From assembly GCA_029561555.1 (NCBI GenBank), contig JAKQXH010000082.1, forward strand, positions 1 through 33,554: 33,554 bases of DNA. Reading direction: 5' to 3'. Every line of letters starts with the position of its first letter. Position 1 is the stretch's first letter. A model generated the notes under the pieces. The model was not told the origin of the DNA, searched no databases, and saw nothing but the letters and a program-made list of their open reading frames with translations. Positions 18,401 through 23,594 of the stretch are shown one piece after another. Made by a program: the position numbers and the translations under genes. This stretch comes from Candidatus Omnitrophota bacterium. GTDB lineage: Bacteria > Omnitrophota > Omnitrophia > Omnitrophales > Omnitrophaceae.

Positions 18401-21400
18401 CAAAAGCTCTTTGTTCGCATACCGCGCGGCATCCGGAGCGTATTTGGCACAACGGGAAGGCGGGTTAGACGGGTCATAATTCGCCCACGCTTTCAATGTT
18501 CTCAGGACGCCGGGTTCCTTCGGATAGTGATATTTCAGCATGTACTGCGCGGCGAGCTGATTAAATTCTGCCGATAATCCGGTCCGTAATTCGCTCACAC
18601 GCATCGCATCCTCATTCCCAAGACCATTTACCCGCATATCTTCGAAACTGTCTCCGGTGGCGCTTGTAACAATGGCAATCCGAAGATTGGGATTCGCCCT
18701 CTTTGCCGCAATGGCCGAAGAAATCCCCGAAGAAGTGGAACCGACAACCACCAAATCGTAATCCCCATCGTTAACGGTATCGATAGTGCGAGGTAATGCG
18801 CTTCCTCCGGATCTTTGCAAAGGACCCGTGGGTTGCGTCTCGGTTTCCCGGCCAATCGGACCCGTCGCCAAATTTGACACTCGGGCAGCGGCAACACCAA
18901 AAACCGAACACAAAGCAATTAGAATCAAAGCAACCAATCGCAATTTACGTTCTACAGCAGTATTCGCGGCGATTCGCTGTCTCGGTCTGATTTTCTGAGC
19001 ATTTTGAGGGCTTGCAGCCGCCGGGATATTTCCCGCTTCGGCGCTCACCCGCTCGGAAAAATGTGCCGCACGGTCCGAAATTTCGCTGAATTGCGACACA
19101 CAGCTTGGATTTCCAAAACAGACACTTGCCTTCCCGAGAAGCTCTCCTGCCTCAGAATAAAATCTTTTTGCCGTCTTGGAATCTCCGACCGCAACCGCCC
19201 TCTGCGCAATTCTCCATGCCAGCACTCCTGAACGCCAATACCATTCCCCGGCTCTGACGGGACCGCCGGATTCGGAATCCTGAGCTATCTGCCGGATTTC
19301 ACGACACAAATCCTGGGCCTCATGTGAATTCCATTGGTTTTCTATATCAAAGGCTTCAACTTCGGTCCTTAGCCGGAAATCACGCATTTCAGAAGTCATT
19401 GCATCCGCTAAAAGTTTCTCTTCAACCTCTTTCGTGATTTTTTCGCCGCGAACGGCTTGTCCCAGCGCAATATTCACGCCGAGCAGATGGCCTTGCAAAT
19501 CACTTCCAAATAAATGCTCTGACTTTTCCAATCCCACCACCAAATAAGGATCCTTGATTCCGTCAGTCCCCGCTTTTTCCTCCCGACCCTCCAATTGCTC
19601 CCGTATACCGTCGGAATGATTCAAAAGATCAAAATACTCCTGAGGTGTCATTCCCAAACGATTGAGCAGATTCTTCCGGACCACAATCAACCGGCCGTAA
19701 ACCAAGCCTGCCCGGAAATCCGCACTATGAGACTCTCCTTGGTGCTCAAACCTGGCGATTACCCGGACAACGTCTCCGCGATTTAATTTAGCTTGCGATC
19801 GTGGCGAAAGTTTCCCGACGGCCTCCGCGGCAGAGCGCCGCAGCAATCCCGCCAGAGCATCGTCCATCGCCAAGGGCTTTTTTCCCATCATAACCGCGTT
19901 TTCGCTTCTGAAAGAAGTTCCGTCCAGGAATTCTTTTTCGAATGCTTCCATTTCCTCCCCTATGGAAGAAAGAGGCAACACACCGATCTCTCCGCCCAAA
20001 GACGACGCCTTTGCATGTGTATCAGATGCCGGTAATTCGCTCACCGCCTGCTCGGCTGCAGATTGAACGGGAAGCACATCGATAAGCCTATCGACTGGCT
20101 GCTCCTCATCTCCATTTGGCAGCGACGGGGTTCCATCTTTTTTATCACCGTCCGGCAATGGAATAACCGCTTGAACCGTTTGATCCGGCAATAATTTCCT
20201 TTCCTCGTCCGTCGGTTGAATTCTATCCAAGATCGCCTTGGCAACTTGGGGCCTGGCAATCTGACGGAGACTGGCATCCGGAATCCTCTGCGTCACGGAA
20301 TCCACGACATTGTTGACAAGCGTTTCCGTCAATTGTTGCGTCACCCGGGGAGTATCGGCTTGCGGCAATTCACCGGTTTTCCGGACCAAAACATCCAACG
20401 CATCCGCGCCCCTCACAACCTCATCCATCCGGGCAATTTCAGGGGTGATTTGTTCCGTTTGTTTCGCGACCTTTTGAAGTGCCGAGCGGACATCCTCCCG
20501 GGCAATTTTGGTAAATCCCGAAGCCCTCAAGATCTCCGGTGCTAACTTGACTTCCAAATCCCCGAGGCTTAATTCCCCCAACACAAAGTCTCTCAACCAA
20601 TCGCACGGAAGGTCCGGAATCAACGCCCCCAAAGATGCGCCCAGTGCGGACGGGTCGGAGTTCTCTTCAAAAACAGATCTCACCTGCTTCTCGGTAATTT
20701 TATTCCCGTCCGCCAGCGCCCGGAGCTTACCCGTAAAATCTTCGACTCCGGCCCGGACTTCCGCCCATGCTTTCCCAAAAAAACTCTCCTGAAAATGCGT
20801 CAGCTCATCTTCAACGGCCCGGAGAATCTCATCCCTGTTCTTTTTCTCCAAATTTTCCGTCCCGAATTTCTCGACGTAGACTTTCATCAGCAAATCCACG
20901 TATTTCGTGTATCGTCCCGCCTCCGCCAGCCGTCCTTCGTCCGCAAGCCGCCGGATCACTCCATCCCGCCACCCTTTGATCACTTTCCGAAAATCGGGCT
21001 CGTTCAATCCGGAAACCAGTTTCATACCCGAAGCCCTCATGAACGCGTCATAAAACGTCGTCTTGAGGTAGTTTTTGTATGACAACTCGCCTTCCATCAC
21101 CGCATCGTAATTCTCGGCGCCCGCCAAAGAATTAATTCTCGGCGTAATGGTGCAAAACGAGTACCCCTCCTCTCTCAGCCGCTTCTCAAACCCGCCCCGG
21201 TGAAATCCCCCCAAGATCACGATCACCGCATTCTTCCGTTCGCGGGCGACTAATTTCTCCAGGTTTTTCTGCAAAACTTCGTCTCGGGCAAGCGCGCACC
21301 GGTAAAAATCAAGATGCGATTTCAGAAGCGCGGGGTCCGGGATCAGAGCAAAATACTTCCCGGGATCCGCCTGAATACGCTCAAACTTTTCCCGGTTCAA

Positions 21401-22561
21401 TTCCAATTTAGCCAAATCCCGGAGAAGGATTATTTTCCCGTAGCGTTCCGAAAGCGCTTTTTCCTTCGCGCTTTCCCAGAAACTTTCCTCCGCCCCGGCA
21501 ATTAGATTCTCCAACTCGTCAAAAACCCTCGTACCCTTGATATTGGCAAAACTCTCTTCATGGCCGAGCAGGCGCTTCATCTGCAGGCTAAACTTCATTT
21601 TCACTCCGAAACGCTTGGAACAACCGGCCAAATATTTCAGAAAACCCGCCGGATTCGACCGGCCCGTCGCAAATTCCTGATATTTTTCGTTAAAATCCAT
21701 CAGTTGGCGCTTTGAAAATTTCCTGGAGCAGTTTTTCCGCAGCTCGTCCGCCGTCTGGCGAATCTCCGCGTCTAGCATCGCGTAATCGAGCCCTGCGTCC
21801 TCCCCGATCGAATCCATTAAAAGTCTGAGGTGGGGATAATTTTCACCGGACATCAACTCCAAAACCGTCGTCTGAGAGCGAAGATACTTCAGGAAATCCA
21901 GCAAAGAAAGGCGCTCACCCCGGAAAGCTTTTACTTTTTCATGAAATTCGTTATGTCCGGTCGAATAAACCTCCGCCCGCTCGGCGTCCAGCTCTTTTTC
22001 CTTGCCATCCAGCGCCTCAAGCACCGCTTGCTCATTTTTTGCCGCTTTCAAATACGCGAGATAATGAGCCTCATACAACGGCCAGTCTTCGATCCCGAAA
22101 TAAGAAGCGTCTTCCGGATTCAACGCCGCGGCCAGCTGAGCGCCGGACAGTTCGCCCCGTTCGAGATAATCCGCCAGGACTTTTTTCTTCAACCCCTCAT
22201 CGGGAAAAGTCCGAAGGAGCAAAGAATCCAGACGCCCCGCTCCCCCCTCGAGGGCAACCAATCCCATCCCGTAATTCTGGGCAAAATACCGGATCAATTC
22301 CCGGATATTGGATTGCGCATCAACAACCGCATGTGCGTCCTGGATAAAAACAACAAACGGTTTACCGGTCTTGCTGCGATAATCTTCCTGAACGGAACCC
22401 ATCTCCCGGGGAATTAAAATCTTTTCGGGAACGGAAAATTCTCCTTCCTGAATTCTCGAAGTAAGACTCAGACTCATGGGGACTTGCTGCGCACCTAATA
22501 CATTGGTGCAAACAAAGAATATAAGAACCCCCATCGAGATTTGCTTTAAAAATCCCCGCAT
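6428..22561 (-). CDS. Giant secreted multidomain protein (about 5,377 aa)
   Basis: One uninterrupted frame, start ATG at 22561 with AGAGAGG 7 bases upstream. Residues 1-24 are a signal peptide ending VLGA|QQ. About 65-480: TIKI/TraB/ChaN-like (IQDAHAVVDAQSNI at 73-86, LVALEGGAGRLD, VIVILGGFHRGG near 446). 1206-1228: transmembrane helix. About 1265-1800: FAD oxidoreductase of the PF12831 type (VVVGSTSSGISSAIAAKR; MEPAKAMLGQAAGNAVAL). About 2400-2640 and 4270-4500: paired nucleotidyltransferase-like domains. About 3045-3340: PPP metallophosphatase (DVHGD, GDYMDRG, GNHD, VHAG, VGHM). 3515-3550: HisKA-like helix. 3622-3775: receiver-like (ILEDE, LVLADFGT, VIWSAG). About 3935-4060: possible ADP-ribosyltransferase fold. 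About 4915-4945: HSHP...D, JAMM-like. About 5309-5323: C-terminal hydrophobic stretch. Joints carry SLG boxes. Overall function is unknown. Giant genes of this kind are known in Omnitrophota; polyprotein processing is inference. Confidence 0.9.
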   Translation of the reverse strand: MRGFLKQISMGVLIFFVCTNVLGAQQVPMSLSLTSRIQEGEFSVPEKILIPREMGSVQEDYRSKTGKPFVVFIQDAHAVVDAQSNIRELIRYFAQNYGMGLVALEGGAGRLDSLLLRTFPDEGLKKKVLADYLERGELSGAQLAAALNPEDASYFGIEDWPLYEAHYLAYLKAAKNEQAVLEALDGKEKELDAERAEVYSTGHNEFHEKVKAFRGERLSLLDFLKYLRSQTTVLELMSGENYPHLRLLMDSIGEDAGLDYAMLDAEIRQTADELRKNCSRKFSKRQLMDFNEKYQEFATGRSNPAGFLKYLAGCSKRFGVKMKFSLQMKRLLGHEESFANIKGTRVFDELENLIAGAEESFWESAKEKALSERYGKIILLRDLAKLELNREKFERIQADPGKYFALIPDPALLKSHLDFYRCALARDEVLQKNLEKLVARERKNAVIVILGGFHRGGFEKRLREEGYSFCTITPRINSLAGAENYDAVMEGELSYKNYLKTTFYDAFMRASGMKLVSGLNEPDFRKVIKGWRDGVIRRLADEGRLAEAGRYTKYVDLLMKVYVEKFGTENLEKKNRDEILRAVEDELTHFQESFFGKAWAEVRAGVEDFTGKLRALADGNKITEKQVRSVFEENSDPSALGASLGALIPDLPCDWLRDFVLGELSLGDLEVKLAPEILRASGFTKIAREDVRSALQKVAKQTEQITPEIARMDEVVRGADALDVLVRKTGELPQADTPRVTQQLTETLVNNVVDSVTQRIPDASLRQIARPQVAKAILDRIQPTDEERKLLPDQTVQAVIPLPDGDKKDGTPSLPNGDEEQPVDRLIDVLPVQSAAEQAVSELPASDTHAKASSLGGEIGVLPLSSIGEEMEAFEKEFLDGTSFRSENAVMMGKKPLAMDDALAGLLRRSAAEAVGKLSPRSQAKLNRGDVVRVIARFEHQGESHSADFRAGLVYGRLIVVRKNLLNRLGMTPQEYFDLLNHSDGIREQLEGREEKAGTDGIKDPYLVVGLEKSEHLFGSDLQGHLLGVNIALGQAVRGEKITKEVEEKLLADAMTSEMRDFRLRTEVEAFDIENQWNSHEAQDLCREIRQIAQDSESGGPVRAGEWYWRSGVLAWRIAQRAVAVGDSKTAKRFYSEAGELLGKASVCFGNPSCVSQFSEISDRAAHFSERVSAEAGNIPAAASPQNAQKIRPRQRIAANTAVERKLRLVALILIALCSVFGVAAARVSNLATGPIGRETETQPTGPLQRSGGSALPRTIDTVNDGDYDLVVVGSTSSGISSAIAAKRANPNLRIAIVTSATGDSFEDMRVNGLGNEDAMRVSELRTGLSAEFNQLAAQYMLKYHYPKEPGVLRTLKAWANYDPSNPPSRCAKYAPDAARYANKELLSRANGLGGPPIILIRGSYVESVIQSENAPRVIVLGGKVPMRISGRTFVDATPSADLARKCGVQYRLGDDSAYYSDQTGIPPAPTEENHYRTATQALSPLLTLREYQGEIPQAARAVNHPYYESSGAAAQWQNFKAAADQLRARGKFPSWRSTWAYQSGVLGGGYYELNENQDIVTLPNGAKVFVGTDYLNPQDVHDYIYYPEKRPEITQRAFSNSLNWLRYHQEVMGDPIGLGEVHQQGDSDSRTVYLREGVRIKGNTTYQSSQPIAGAMSFREMKRVLEVPEEHSVMTFSYMADAHHAYVDRGGNMRGGFWHATPGKDRRGTPIIEMPYDALSPSGIPDLLVTEAVSTDRDMYAIARMEPAKAMLGQAAGNAVALSLATGRSLDKVDVSALQKMQTEQGVQVFYHDLGDQTVGARTYEIRDLTVPRVDLTQDELLAVGNPARVQVRASPPAGFGLLGAVAEWGGVRLPGIRSEGAEPVREGALSSELSEGLEKISGPFGPDRAAAVSASSLGNSREGKSLLERTFSAAKRFGAGFWDRISETRRRVWGQVNYMARHPMEFSRVFLRIYFSKAYARLKRMGIVGNPVVEDSLIAPISTNILNRNYGERGISGFMYFQSAELRASRKILSREGIIEALARKLRIFGAEERMLTEFLERFSRELGFGRFGFNGLYDYFHGQAAALYGVLSRIAVRDDEKAVMIGMDAEKLKLAFDLLHPGREAGYFYLSRTKMMSPEEARVLYATREAVIGPGEYTKIVNEETQTRRQFQFSDNSLLNSVMFQIVKKAQKIAMETGESFEAVFAGLLRKEFEERSIQNERLEREHLNLFGNPNPELDAVLREEILGNRFFLRAVALFEGFYDSNLRENDRIVIPDVGVTASQPWLLYGTLEYLKQLRETDPRFNELTESQREMVRDLQAKNKSVRIVLLSGRWEDEWGDVPHGPTLEGDTVPFSLTHLVEIFQSAGVRWEQFETGTDLIPAALSAEDQIRAYLTSLITRNAFLEKMQSEARSLGTEFEPEIGKILIDERGDVTYRNPRAVNILNLPAEKFGSADGRAVNPLRLLFETAGEVFGRHGISETPLVSAIGSTTYLLDETGLPDWGRIDDIDLRLHTKEMLNASIQKEILDGFLTKLQAALGNRAEGTAEELNTIYDRTTGHGYPVSLFFAERNSLFGAGNEWDRFRPGQIFYGDISNLNRISSAEVKMRSGDPNGLLVNAIPYYRSKLADALATESEGYTGLKNRKLEMVKRLYEIAALRGVESDFRELLDVYNRTQFDELEADRVCRQAISRLKTDEKTLRRDLSRFFEVTEKASSLGDEAVYAEIDARKQEIISRLRAVYGRDLKNLFGDLGMVFSDELDDFSPGFYERAYEMTANGQKLEGFELNNAHLNFLLSTLSGSKPALEFGKNFMLTPEGEARDFPSTPGGFFPSLTLDTQGRLMNRRLKEVLHVEWFVSQAQDPQQMIGDGYFWDGGEVFVYHLPKMAETIAAHAEFLRQYIQDDNLIGQMNSFLEKWRKLEGGEDSIESLRSELNELVSGLFTNSRTHRDALAGILFGYPRSDVEAYLEGKRSGQNNTFLIGAGFRTQGGEDARQTVQSWRIGKAAFLNAVFELMVETENSKDGFAGEVKEGKSLGAEGSRLYGFSRLYGLLKSFTDNDTDLIPADDVVADVHGDFFEFDQMLKELWARGITEAVALGDYMDRGNLSFYVYRLLREYEGRGKEVEGIARTVVPLMGNHDLMFLMAMMGDGHEFLQWLGNGGINVLKEGSISLRDPATQFQTEAVKNREKDFYHQIFYAYKHDRAFQKMAADLFSAVRRNERLREMADWMKANLRLYHLDQLGRFYVHAGVPVDEEGNSLLAYKGFRGLAALAKLEEDLTEAFRRGDPDAEVFKWLMNPNWSPLWVRQWEDRVRDPDGFADDMGVSTITVGHMAYGGTKIVEGGRIIVASQGSHAQRMKTGESLIPQKLTEWADQARKHARIVLSGLPGPTGASLGDLGETGSSQNLAQELALKPYDELLKLAGIEVPAGESLEESMQKDISLPVGSWFSAEAKALCKMLTEIVGLLHPHVEHFREDMRTEFAKDQSPSLSEDSARRIFERAEAIAQAIAESERLEDYLSLNWSAQPGTDLNNASVNVPWFILHHMMEDRLVNILSVIGGFSHHIERHSAEKKIIRADFRVINRSVKKFLVQLIRALRILSKPRDTIPVKVISRRVVEIDFDALIAESKRGRAQSLGDGTNRPLLRVMILEDEMSLKRLYEIRARAWARTRGGEAEVTVAHYGKEALDEINSRIASGDADEIFDLVLADFGTLIEETGRGGAGAWIVEMLQEIPEDVRPLTVIWSAGNDPIQNVFPELVKKGAVFEALDKVKGIEAFDKILDDAYGELVSRGRIPPSAGSLGEDRLSQLGPLESIEMEGVVVDVPAFYKERAEAMLTEIGLEKSRPGAVYFLIRPIDALRVLANRYGIKSGHVRISVGDYYYVDKSQDGSALEIGLPKYSVLSEGFQTDLSRLLAVALESISNTGAFSAPLRADSIEESMRKLRFRRYLQGEGSAYPIPAGREKAYYSGKKIPILRDVAMSGGVLTGGKSDGGLKTDKGKNYLWASQDPGLAEWHGRAGKGAVLRFNKEAVDRDFRTGSGWQFGLVNEVMIFDSQGGTVEIPLTSDYLEEILAFDRASAEELRNLYPSISIRLIETPEDAEAYLRENGEMTNEDLEQYYFSPENLARSAEKKTDLDFEALARYIGFAPEEIRSLPYGESYLLISKLFAQKAGEVQKELDHLYQIRGDLERYKVLLAREKQSGRERMDPYALKTLDSLRAEFGEIDPDAEEARLSEETVRLNQFMETYKVFKAQAAIRSEAFRVGIPPSTETRIYLRTPEVEGSSLGEDPGVGPILVDRESGKIRYRNHVPIENYDLPVRMFGEKAEGLNLVRLMKEAAEEVLGEKPLVAVTGSLTYLFKEDGTLDWERIGDFDFCIYSGTKAVDGSQIARRFSMLLAEKLGKEGGGGNWVVTPVRKYELHVFTGEYSELSYRQSHVPVGYRLGDVFYGTTAELNRVLSEIGAENIIREGIRYCKNRLADAREGFIVRRTMPGSQLMMPLSMVASQEVFIEPLILDHVKKMMEVAYLTGRDDLYHDFQKKYDLLKKGDFKGRKKSAILDEVGIGYRELSEVSKALDASGENPFLRLIEWGPSVSGDGVSAQSLGKVTGVTVERASLGDEDVTPEPAKPGISDEFKEYVFEPLSLPTLLLKPTVRDTVFEAGFRDPGLIRKPGDFSPTMRLALESRARERAFEAGQRMQSKELLGAWLGKEKFLNVNISDRSKEELGRAFRETGKEILGADISMSGEEILSFLRRIMLAEEGLFFDADEFTFDVFDERGLTEGEPARQAFQIRILPHQKKCEISGESGALIGEFPLGNDFDPLTATLENIKIKTEEGDQNLIAYCSRQGWLPYGITEEDLGREYFVAETQFRFEAKGGEAMFVPLEIGRRRFEASITDSGIIWNKAVGLLTKELREDLAFGFGDTVSRWLGGGGKGLFAKGHSHPLTQGVAPVEGQKGMHAGDIRAAVADCAHADRRLAHVIIETLESNKWIVRFYIPKSTMDWSVDLNDMSYFEEMERNFDQYFDTREVIVAAEGLSLGESVSGVIRSVGEDNFLTQLTGIPAGELSEKIQAMESVDEIHEFLLGTVRARFENIRESMIADVKKFGRVLDGRYPEAEELLTAVFSDAFEEALGRLADQWSEETGAAYSEEDFSRLVLNVRLAVFGGTASVKALAAGLEGNPDISPEAVAHYLARIQQGMDAMLRDYGRTQVNLALSFRDGDEEDIRDVLSQIQGLIGMLFLFHGRSQHVRMPDWRGLGTVVTRLVNMKDKRNSPEAVLSGIQDIAGQNLGVLTANRDVFPADSYGKGLPVVAADPEAVAQNLKKAYLWSAAAVVVAVALLKEPKEILQSEESLKAFLGKYFPQEFSDLFSLENGVLTIKVNALTEAIKAAEKVAAAA
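9062..9769 (-). repeat. Internal protein duplication, copy 2 (nucleotidyltransferase-like domain)
   Basis: Residues about 4265-4500 of the giant protein. Begins with an SLG box (GSSLGED), then PILVDRESGKIRYRN, GSLTYLFKEDGTLDWERI followed by GDFDFCI, GDVFYGTTAELNRV and YCKNRLADA. Order, spacing and key residues (GS, DW-RI, D-x-D, F-YG, NR, KN/SRLADA) are shared with copy 1 at 14642-15373, so this is a domain duplication inside one gene. Confidence 0.65.
14642..15373 (-). repeat. Internal protein duplication, copy 1 (nucleotidyltransferase-like domain)
   Basis: Residues about 2397-2640 of the giant protein. Begins with an SLG box (ARSLGTE), then KILIDERGDVTYRN, then GSTTYLLDETGLPDWGRI followed by DDIDLRL (Gly-Ser and Asp-x-Asp spaced as in polymerase-beta-type nucleotidyltransferases), then GQIFYGDISNLNRI and a Y-Y/C-x-x-KLADA helix. 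It matches the segment encoded at 9062-9769 block by block. Confidence 0.65.
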
Positions 22562-22665
22562 ACGGTTCCTCTCTATAAATCTCTCACTATCTCAATACAC
22601 ATATAGCCTGCCCTTTTTACTCTTTTAAGCGTCTCTATATGCTCCAATTAAAAGATACCTTTACG

Positions 22666-22684
22666 AAACTTGAAATTCAAGTTT
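22666..22684. promoter_or_regulatory. Perfect palindrome, possible operator upstream of the giant gene
   Basis: AAACTTGAAATTCAAGTTT, a perfect 19-bp palindrome about 105 bp upstream of the giant-gene ATG. More AAGTT/AACTT half-sites follow to about 22715, including AAGTTGAAT and ATTAAACTT. It lies in the 237-bp gap 22562-22798 between the giant gene and pyrF, which has no gene. A weak minus-strand -10-like TATATG occurs about 40-45 bp before the ATG. No clear terminator for pyrF was seen. Confidence 0.4.
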
Positions 22685-22798
22685 TGAAGTTGAATAATAT
22701 TGATTAAACTTGATATATCCAAAAATGAAAATTTTACGCTTCAGAAGTACTACGCTTTTATTGTGATAAGCAAGGTAGGAATTTACCGGAGTAGGAAA

Positions 22799-23575
22799 TT
22801 ATTCAATCTCTTCAATGACCCGTAATGCGGCGCCTTTCACATCTTTTGCGCCCGTAATCGGACGGCCGATCACAATGTAATCAGTGCCCAACGCAAAAGC
22901 GTCTCGAGGAGTGACGATTCGCTTCTGATCCTGACTGGCAGACCAAGCCGGTCGGATACCGGGCGTTACCACTTTGAATCCGCCCCCTAATATTTTTTTC
23001 ACATGCTTCACTTCCCGGGCCGAAGCCACCACGCCGTCAAGACCGGATTGTTTCGCAAGCTTGGCAAGATGAATCACTTGTCTTTCAAGCGGCATCGCAA
23101 TTTTCAATTCATCAGAGAGCTCGTTTTCGCCCATGCTCGTCAAAACCGTCACGCCGAGCACCCATGGCATCGGGGAAATGTCTTTCACCGCCTGCTTCGC
23201 AGCCCGCATCATCTGAACTCCGCCCAAAGCATGGACGTTAAACATCTTCACGCCGAGTCCGGCCGCGGCTTTCGCGGAAGCCTCCACCGTCGCGGGAATA
23301 TCATGAAACTTTAAATCAAGAAACACCTCCGCCCCCTGATCGCGGACGTACTTCACCGCCTTCTTCCCGCAGGCCGTAAATAGTTCGCTCCCCACTTTAA
23401 AAAAACTGATAAGCCCTTTGAGCGACTTCACCCAACGTTTCATTTCGGAGAAATCCTGCGTATCCAGAGCCACAATAATCCGATCTTGCCGTCCGCTTTT
23501 TTTGACAGCATCACCGCCACGGTTAAGAATCTGTACTTGAAACCGTTTCCGTTCTCGGTTAACACTAGTTGTCAT
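22799..23575 (-). CDS. pyrF: Orotidine 5'-phosphate decarboxylase
   Basis: Last step of UMP synthesis: decarboxylates OMP to UMP in the cytoplasm. The protein has 258 residues. The PyrF barrel motifs are present: IIVALDTQD (33-41, with Asp38), FFKVGSELF (Lys60), the catalytic FLDLKFHDIPATV (86-98, giving the Asp87-x-Lys89-x-x-Asp92 triad), VTPGIRP, and the phosphate-binding IVIGRPIT near the C-terminus. The first ~30 residues are an extension before the barrel. An AAAGGAGA ribosome-binding site stands about 11 bases before the ATG at 23575 and supports this start. It lies 19 bp after pyrD and is the last gene of the pyrimidine operon. Confidence 0.96.
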   Translation of the reverse strand: MTTSVNRERKRFQVQILNRGGDAVKKSGRQDRIIVALDTQDFSEMKRWVKSLKGLISFFKVGSELFTACGKKAVKYVRDQGAEVFLDLKFHDIPATVEASAKAAAGLGVKMFNVHALGGVQMMRAAKQAVKDISPMPWVLGVTVLTSMGENELSDELKIAMPLERQVIHLAKLAKQSGLDGVVASAREVKHVKKILGGGFKVVTPGIRPAWSASQDQKRIVTPRDAFALGTDYIVIGRPITGAKDVKGAALRVIEEIE

Positions 23576-23594
23576 CTTGCAAATGTCTCCTTTA

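Noticed and set aside
6428..22561. Giant frame as an artefact of several genes fused by sequencing error
   Set aside because: There are no stops over 16 kb, internal starts lack consistent ribosome-binding sites by eye, and the SLG joints are in frame throughout. Fusion in evolution is likely, but an error would more often break frames than join so many.
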